From Acheta domesticus (Eukaryota > Arthropoda > Insecta > Orthoptera > Gryllidae): DNA of 64,000 nt. This document shows positions 59,601 through 64,000 of this stretch, piece after piece. Both the position numbers and the translations under genes were made by a program. How positions within the stretch are numbered: position 1 is the stretch's first letter; each line of letters opens with the position of its first letter. The stretch is taken from NCBI GenBank assembly GCA_031308135.1, contig JAHLJT010008756.1:72327821-72391820 (forward strand). The letters are read 5' to 3'. The notes below the pieces were generated by a model. That model ran no database searches. It worked only from the letters and a program-made list of their open reading frames with translations, and was not told where the DNA came from.

Positions 59601-59836
59601 TGGTGTAGGTAGAAAGTAAAAGTAATTGAAAAGCATAGGGTTTTTTTTTTCTCTCTCATGTAATAACCTAGCAAATATTTCATTTCAGTTAATCAATCAT
59701 GATTAATTCGTAGGTGCAATTATAATTGACCCTGCTGTATATTTTAATAAGAAGGAGGCTGATAATAGATTATTGATTATCTTTGCAGGAACCTCCACCA
59801 ACTTACCAGTCTGCCACCGGAAAGAAGAACCAGTAA
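38636..59836 (+). CDS. Wbp2: WW domain-binding protein 2 (WBP2), complete
   Basis: Exons 38636-38691, 39004-39178, 39255-39414, 40889-41041, 47102-47230, 57205-57290 and 59789-59836 give 807 nt and 268 residues, close to the human length of about 261. All junctions are GT-AG and in phase. WBP2 is an adaptor and transcriptional co-activator that binds WW-domain proteins (YAP/Yorkie, NEDD4 family) through PPxY motifs. The N-terminal GRAM/PH-like domain spans residues about 25-125 ([43 protein letters not shown]). The C-terminal half is Pro/Tyr/Ala-rich with PPAY 156-159, PPPY 191-194, PPAY 249-252 and PPTY 256-259. The ATG at 38636 has an A at -3 and begins MSLNTAH..GGVLIH, as in the family. 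The gene spans 21 kb because two introns have collected transposons. Confidence 0.97.
39004..39178 (+). CDS. Wbp2: WBP2 exon 2
   Basis: Residues 19-77: first half of the GRAM domain. Translation downstream of the GTGAGT donor would read through for a few codons, but the conserved sequence resumes at 39255. Confidence 0.97.
39255..39414 (+). CDS. Wbp2: WBP2 exon 3
   Basis: Residues 78-130: second half of the GRAM domain ([15 protein letters not shown] ... [10 protein letters not shown]). Donor GTATGC. Confidence 0.97.
39415..40888 (+). other. WBP2 intron 3, nothing recognised
   Basis: AT-rich intron without a recognisable element, RNA or additional exon. Confidence 0.5.
40889..41041 (+). CDS. 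Wbp2: WBP2 exon 4
   Basis: Residues 131-181: start of the Pro-rich half, with the first PPxY (PPAY). Confidence 0.96.
41450..42124 (+). mobile_element. hAT-like nonautonomous element with TAGACCT ends
   Basis: The left end TAGACCTCGGAATTTTAGGC and the reverse complement of the right end, TAGACCTTGGATTTTAGGAC, form a ~24-bp terminal inverted repeat with one indel. The flanks GTCATCAC (41442-41449) and CTCATCAC (42125-42132) agree at 7 of 8 bases, an 8-bp target duplication typical of hAT. There is no transposase inside 675 bp. It lies in WBP2 intron 4. Confidence 0.75.
42125..43919. other. Unassigned part of WBP2 intron 4
   Basis: AT-rich with a possible further family T scrap near 43320-43400 (TTTTCTCAAAAATGGC). 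No gene recognised. Confidence 0.4.
43920..44225 (-). mobile_element. Family T fragment, copy 4 (reverse orientation)
   Basis: The reverse complement reads TTTCCTACTTTCTTCTGACA, a Lys/Thr-rich block, GAAATGAAATATGACTT, AGCTGCATTAGAGC and GAGTTTTTGAGAAACTTC, in the same order as copies 1 (10200-10540) and 3 (30690-31000). Confidence 0.6.
44400..47004 (-). pseudogene. Decayed transposon gene with DUF7869-like segment
   Basis: On the minus strand, broken frames carry a TE-protein signature. 45602-45393 reads [20 protein letters not shown], then [20 protein letters not shown] and RKIRK. Upstream, about 45720-45620, reads [17 protein letters not shown]. The order (H-EG, F-TDACxGQN, F-xRGHSYLxxxR) fits the DUF7869 proteins encoded by a widespread arthropod DNA-transposon-type family. 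Frames at 44638-44405 and 47004-46813 may be the ends of the same gene. Multiple frameshifts and stops make it nonfunctional. It is antisense within WBP2 intron 4. Confidence 0.5.
47102..47230 (+). CDS. Wbp2: WBP2 exon 5
   Basis: Residues 182-224, with [11 protein letters not shown] holding the second PPxY. It follows a 6-kb intron. Confidence 0.95.
48388..48599 (+). mobile_element. Foldback MITE with TAA target duplication
   Basis: The left end TTGTAGAAAATTCTACT and the reverse complement of the right end TTGTAGAAAATTCTGCT match. The similarity extends inward through GGCCCT...TGCCGGGGAA, so the inverted repeats are about 50 bp each. TAA flanks both sides (48385-48387, 48600-48602), which fits PIF/Harbinger-type insertion. 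The element is GC-rich relative to its surroundings and noncoding. It lies in WBP2 intron 5. Confidence 0.7.
48600..51599. other. WBP2 intron 5, unassigned stretch
   Basis: On the minus strand two neighbouring frames, 50084-49884 and 49803-49600, look more protein-like in composition than background but match no family I know. GC content rises over 50220-50950 without a recognisable gene. A possible transposon terminus (GAGGCGTAGCTACG) is near 51042. Confidence 0.4.
51600..52225 (+). mobile_element. Family T fragment, copy 5
   Basis: Contains two tandem ~310-bp units, opening at about 51700 and 52015 with TTGAGCATTATCCGTACC-type text and AAAATTGGAGC(C/A)GTTTTTGAGAAAAT, followed by the block ending CTAATTGTGGAGAACAAATT shared with copy 2. 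The terminal repeats are absent. Confidence 0.65.
52655..53460 (-). mobile_element. hAT-like nonautonomous element, copy B
   Basis: The plus-strand ends are CTGTGGCGGCCTG and, in reverse complement, CAGTGGCAGCTGC, imperfect inverted repeats. The 8-bp flanks CAGTATAC (52647-52654) and CAGTAGAC (53461-53468) match at 7 of 8. It is the same family as copy A but in the opposite orientation, and 226 bp longer in the middle. It lies in WBP2 intron 5. Confidence 0.75.
53469..56464. other. WBP2 intron 5, unassigned, with one possible protein fossil
   Basis: 53640-54180 is GC-richer, with no assignable element. On the minus strand 55806-55537 an 89-codon frame reads VFDRYSTG ... EERK, then [16 protein letters not shown]. 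This vaguely resembles a VFDRY segment found in several animal transposon-borne proteins, but the match is weak. Confidence 0.35.
56469..57041 (+). mobile_element. Solo LTR of an LTR retrotransposon
   Basis: 573 bp beginning TGTAGCGTCACA and ending CAACGTCACA (5'-TG...CA-3'), flanked on both sides by GTAT (56465-56468, 57042-57045), a 4-bp target duplication as in Ty3/Gypsy-type elements. It is GC-rich until a terminal AT-rich part with AATAAA signals (near 56957-56975), consistent with the R/U5 end of an LTR. No internal gag-pol and no second LTR are present, so it is a recombined solo LTR. Overlapping short frames on both strands are not genes. Confidence 0.75.
57205..57290 (+). CDS. Wbp2: WBP2 exon 6
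   Basis: Residues 225-253: Ala-rich [14 protein letters not shown], then PPPAYY with the third PPxY. It follows a 10-kb intron and lies 160 bp after a solo LTR. Confidence 0.95.
57291..59788 (+). other. WBP2 intron 6, nothing recognised
   Basis: AT-rich. No exon, RNA or bounded mobile element can be supported on either strand. Confidence 0.45.
59789..59836 (+). CDS. Wbp2: WBP2 exon 7 (stop)
   Basis: Residues 254-268 and stop: EPPPTYQ holds the fourth PPxY, then a short basic tail (GKKNQ). Confidence 0.95.
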   Translation, partial: EPPPTYQSATGKKNQ

Positions 59837-59897
59837 TCACGCTTCTTGCTTATCCATCTATACAAGACTTGATGGGTAATTGTTTCATCTGCTAACT

Positions 59898-60015
59898 TAC
59901 TGGCTGTTTGTCTGCTGGTTTATTCTTGTGAGAATCTTGTGCATATGTATATTTGTAAACATTTTTGTCCTAGAGCACTATAAAAATGTTTCAAGAATAT
60001 TTCAAAGCAACTGAT
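59898..60015 (+). repeat. 3'UTR segment duplicated downstream (copy 1)
   Basis: 118 bp of the WBP2 3'UTR, from TTACTGGCTGTTTGTCTGCT to TTTCAAAGCAACTGAT, recurs at 61678-61795 with only a handful of substitutions and a one-base indel. Confidence 0.92.
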
Positions 60016-60136
60016 ATATTAAAGAAAACAATTATTGTAATAATCAGAGGTCAAGATTAAGGGTTTTATGTTAATAGTGGGACCATGTTTTAGTGGTAAA
60101 TTGTTATGGAGATAATATTTTATCAATGTTACATTC

Positions 60137-60142
60137 AATAAA
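60137..60142 (+). promoter_or_regulatory. Wbp2: WBP2 polyadenylation signal candidate
   Basis: AATAAA about 300 bp after the stop codon, the first canonical signal in the 3' region. Further AT-rich sequence to about 61350 may be an extended 3'UTR. Confidence 0.55.
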
Positions 60143-61355
60143 AGCTTGTTGCAAGATCTTTGTCAATGCATAGGATCAGCTTGTCACTTGTTTTTATCGC
60201 TTTCTGTGCTTAGTGTCGGATTTATGGTTCTTCGTTTCCCTGTTTTGCAGTTTAGCGTTATTGTTCAGACTTACCTCCATGTTGATACACATTTGAGTGT
60301 TGGTATTTTATTACAATATCATGAAGACAATATCTGATATTATATTAACATATTTAAATCCATTTTGACAGTGAATGCAAATGACAGTTTGGTCTGCAGT
60401 GCACTTTCTTGCAACTAGTATTGCTTTTCATTTGGATAATTTTATAATTGAAATAATTAAAAATTCTAGAATTATTTTATATTTATGTAATGCTTCTCAA
60501 TACAACTGATGTATGTTCTTCAGTATTATTGTGATTGTGATTATCAAAGAATATTATTTTCTTTCTTGTAAAATTATATTAATTATATGCAACACATTCA
60601 ATTCCTTTTCAAATTGCCATGTTGGTGCTAAAGCACAAATGGAAACTTGCATGCTATGTATAATTGAGTAGTTTAGTTGGAAAATTCTAAAAAGTCCATA
60701 AAACTTGTACATATAAGAAGAAGATAAAAATTGTAATTATATTAGTTAGCATTTTTATTCTTTATATTATTGTGATACCAAGACTGAGGATCATAGGGCC
60801 AAGACCTACTTTTAAAAAAATCACTCAATTAACATGAAATAAAAGGGGTGGAATGTTTTTGCAGAATGGTTTACAGATTAATTTGGACAATTTCTTTGGA
60901 AAAACACATACCCACAAGAAAATAAAAAATGAATCTAGGATCTTAACAGGAAGAAACAGAATATGTTATATATAGACATTTCCAATGTTTGTGTTCCCTT
61001 TTTCTCTTTGCTTTCTTTCCATATATTTCAAATATTTTGGATATTTTGAGGAACAGTTAAATACTGTATTTCATGAGGATGAAGATTTCTCTTTGCAAAA
61101 AGACCTAGCTTATTCAGTGATGTAATGTGGATATTTTTCTTCTATTTGAGGTTGTTGTAATAATTCTTCAAACATTTGGCAGCCGAGTTTCAATCTACGA
61201 TTTTCGTATTCTTTTATGATTAAACAGAAGTGAATGCGTGATTGTGCAGATACTTGTAAACCACCAGTGAATACATAGAAATGTGAACAAATTTTTGTTG
61301 TATTGAATATGATTGACACAGTGACTCCAATATTTAACTGATATTGAGTCAAATA

Positions 61356-61570
61356 GGTGATTTGTCGTGGCCGAGATCGTTAAGGCAGTAGTGTCATAGT
61401 GAGCTCGGATCCAAAGATCGCGGGTTCAAGCCCCTCCTCGGACATGGTTTTACTTGTGTTCGTCCTTTCACCCCCGTCATCACCATATCATTACGTAACG
61501 TTAAACCCAATAGTGGTCGCTAATGACCTTGATGTTAATGCGACATAAAATAACAACAAAAAAAACAACA
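61356..61570 (+). mobile_element. tRNA(Leu/Ser-like)-derived SINE
   Basis: The head has a class II tRNA-like A box (TGGCCGAGATCGTTAAGG) and a perfect B box (GGGTTCAAGCCC). The body ends in GTTAAACCCAATA, then ATGCGACATAAAATAACAAC and an AACAA-type tail, a layout common in insect SINEs. The tRNA fold is incomplete, so it is not a working tRNA gene. Confidence 0.75.
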
Positions 61571-62046
61571 ACTTGAAAACAATAATTTTCTTATTCAATT
61601 TAACTCTTAAAAAAAACAACTAAGACAGGCTCTATATAGCCTACCCCCTGGATGTCACCTGTTGCGTCACGAAGGGGTTACTGGCTGTTTGTCTGCTGAT
61701 TTATTCTTGTGTGAATCTTGGGCATATGTATATTTGTAAAATTTTTGTCCTAGAGCACTATAAAAATGTTTCAAGAATATTTCAAAGCAACCGATGTTTT
61801 ATCGTCAATCGAGTTTTTGGCGACATGGACCTACAATACTGGATTCTCACAACACAACGTTCAAGAGGAATTAAATTACTGTAGGAACAAGATTTATCAA
61901 CTTTTGTGTGACCTGAGCCTGACAATAAGGGGTTTTCTGTCGAAAAATCTCCAATTTCCACCGCACGATCACACTACTTTCTCTTTACTACGTGCACACG
62001 AAATGCAAGAGAGTTAAATTGAATAAGAAAATTATTGTTTTCAAGT
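61571..62046. repeat. 37-bp perfect inverted repeat enclosing a 3'UTR copy
   Basis: 61571-61607 (ACTTGAAAACAATAATTTTC...) is the exact reverse complement of 62010-62046. Between the arms lie an unassigned ~70 bp, the 118-bp WBP2 3'UTR copy (61678-61795) and ~214 bp of unrelated sequence with an 84-codon open frame of no recognised product. The left arm abuts the SINE tail. Confidence 0.93.
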
Positions 62047-64000
62047 TCTCAATGATATTCAAAACTTTAGAAATACCTAATATATTATCACAGAAGAAAA
62101 TCCATTAATATCATATAGGGTTAACAAAGTGAGAGATGATTTACAACAAATGCAATTACGGCGTTTCCACAACTTTTATATCCATTTGACAAGGACACCA
62201 TATTGGTTGTGATTGCGTAAGGACCCATAGGTCAGTTCTCAATCACAAACACGCCGTGGAATAAATACTTTTAAAAACCTATTAATACAAAATTGTTATA
62301 AATTATGATTTTTGACCTCCCCGCAAAATTGATTAACAACTTTAAAATATATTTTTATCTTAAAAATTGCTAGAATTAACTTTGTCTAAAATTGACAATT
62401 TGTTTACGGCTGGCGAGTCGTTTCTCTTGCTGCAAACATAGCATTACAACATAACATAGAGCCAGCAGTTCTATGCGTAACCTCCATCTCCTTTATATAA
62501 ACTGTGATGGTGAACGCGGGCCTAGCTTGTCCAGATCGCGGCACTACCATCGCGTGGGTTCGTTCCCCTTTTATTAACCCTCTGTTTTTAAAACATGCCT
62601 TGCCAATTATGAGGGCTGCCCGACCGCTCTCCTTGACTCATACACGCACACTCTCTTATTATCATTTCTCCTTTTTTTAAAAATAATTACACACATGCTG
62701 GGAAATGGAAATTTTCAGGAAGTTATTTGTTTGAAATGATAGTCGTTATTGATTTTAACTTGGGTTATTTACTACGTTTCTGGAAATTTTGATACATTAA
62801 TTGGGCCGAAATTTTCTTAATCACTAATTTCATTCTTACCAACTACTACATGACATTACTAATTACTCTTCTTTCTTCTTACTTGAATTATGTCAATGAT
62901 AAAGTCTTTGTTTTCACATACCATTTGCGTCCGTGAAGTTGTTACTTTTTAGCAGCCATGGACTCGAGCGTTGACCTGGGTTCACAGCTTGAAGGGACAG
63001 CCCTGCTGACCGTCGCCTTGATAGCGTTGCGCGGTGGATCCCACGGTTGACCTCTGCTGCGTTGACCGGTTGTCAAGGTGCTCAGGCCCCAAACAGTAGC
63101 TGATACTCGTTCCGCCACACACACATCAGTCTGTGTATTGTCCGCCCTCACCGTGGTACGAGAGTCGTCTATTCCGCAAACTATTCACTTCGACTTGAGG
63201 CCGAATTCATTAATGGTGCGAAATGAACCGTCTTTCGTGGCGACACACCAATATTTCTCACTCGTGACCACTTAAAATGCCATTTACTCCCTCCCACATC
63301 AGCTCGGGATAAAGTTCATCGAAATTTCATGCGTTCGGTCTCCGCGAAATCTGACAAGTCTCCCTAACCTCCACTCTCCGCGAAGTCTAGCAAATCTCTC
63401 GCGTCCGCTCTAGACAAAATCTATAATTCCTCTCTCCTTGTAACACGATCTCCCCTCACGTGTTCAGCTTCGGTATCCCTTCCCTCTATGCAAACTTCGA
63501 CTCCGCCCTCTCTCGTTCGCGTCCAATAATGATCGCTTTTTCTTTTTGTAATTCTTACGTTATTTCCGATTGAGCCGCTGAGATTTAGGTTTTTTAACTG
63601 CGTACTTCGCCCTCTCTCGCCCTGTGAGGACACTAGTGTCTAATTTCTGGCCGCCTTTTGTCGTGCTCTAAGATGTCTTTATGGTGATTTATTCGAATTC
63701 GCGCGCTGTCCGCTGGACGTGATTACTGATTTCCACCAGTAACAATAATTTTGATCCGCCTGTCTCCTTTCAGCGTGCTAATGGACAGCTGCCGGGGAAA
63801 AGGCTTCTAAACAAAAACAAAAAGGCTAAACAAAAGCCCAATCCCTCGCGGTGGCCCCCTCTACCGCCCTCTCGTGACCTACATTTCCTCTGTCGTATCG
63901 TATTTTATTCTCACATATTTCTGTTTCATAATTGATATATTACAAAACATCTTTGCTAAGTGATAGGAATATACTTGAAAGACGAATTCTTTCCTTGCTT
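62047..64000. other. Right-end region, no gene recognised
   Basis: Composition becomes more GC-rich from about 62500. A tRNA-like scrap with B-box text GGGTTCGTTCCC is near 62560. At 63338-63440 a degenerate ~35-bp motif (TCTCCGCGAA-TCT--CAA-TCTC) repeats two to three times. Frames at 63151-62942 and 63633-63421 show no known motif. The GC-rich, stop-poor character could be the edge of an LTR element or of a promoter lying mostly outside the window. Confidence 0.35.

Noticed and set aside
61766..62017. 84-codon frame in the foldback
   Set aside because: It begins inside the copied 3'UTR and runs into unrelated DNA, so it is a junction artefact unless homologs are found.
62518..62572. Possible tRNA gene with B-box-like GGGTTCGTTCCC
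   Set aside because: The A box is poor and no acceptor stem can be paired; at best a SINE scrap.

Overview
The window is nuclear DNA of an animal, almost certainly an insect. The evidence is AT-rich sequence, multi-exon genes with consistent GT-AG introns, insect-like orthologs, and introns loaded with arthropod transposon relics. I see no bacterial-style operons, CRISPR array or viral genome. Long introns and many old transposons suggest a mid-sized or large genome (cockroach, termite or stick-insect type), but species cannot be fixed by eye.

Three protein genes can be assembled exon by exon with reading phase preserved across every junction. (1) Plus strand, 5024-22592: the C-terminal 1,121 residues of supervillin in 17 exons, with gelsolin-type repeats and a villin headpiece. 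Upstream exons lie left of the window or are unrecognised. (2) Minus strand, 38060-29735: a complete SLC29A4 (ENT4/PMAT)-type equilibrative nucleoside/monoamine transporter, 9 exons and 630 residues, with a large cytoplasmic loop and an unusual Ser/Thr/Ala-rich tail. (3) Plus strand, 38636-59836: a complete WBP2, 7 exons and 268 residues, with a GRAM-type domain and four PPxY motifs. Supervillin and the transporter are convergent. The transporter and WBP2 are divergent, with 575 bp between their start codons, which looks like a shared bidirectional promoter. No functional link between the three genes is implied.

The rest is mostly mobile-element debris. It includes two copies of one hAT-like element with 8-bp target duplications (3994-4573, 52655-53460), another hAT-like element (41450-42124), a Tc1/mariner-like family with internal ~280-bp units (five copies), and a piggyBac-like element (33815-34809). 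There is also a 212-bp foldback MITE (48388-48599), a Penelope-like 3' end with a GIY-YIG-like ORF and a hammerhead-ribozyme-like fold (27409-28370), and a second hammerhead-like motif (minus strand, 3885-3930). Further relics are a LINE (30280-30560), a solo LTR with a 4-bp duplication (56469-57041), a decayed DUF7869-like gene (44400-47000) and two tRNA-derived SINEs. Downstream of WBP2 a 118-bp piece of its 3'UTR is copied inside a 37-bp perfect inverted repeat. The left 4 kb and right 2 kb hold no gene I can recognise.
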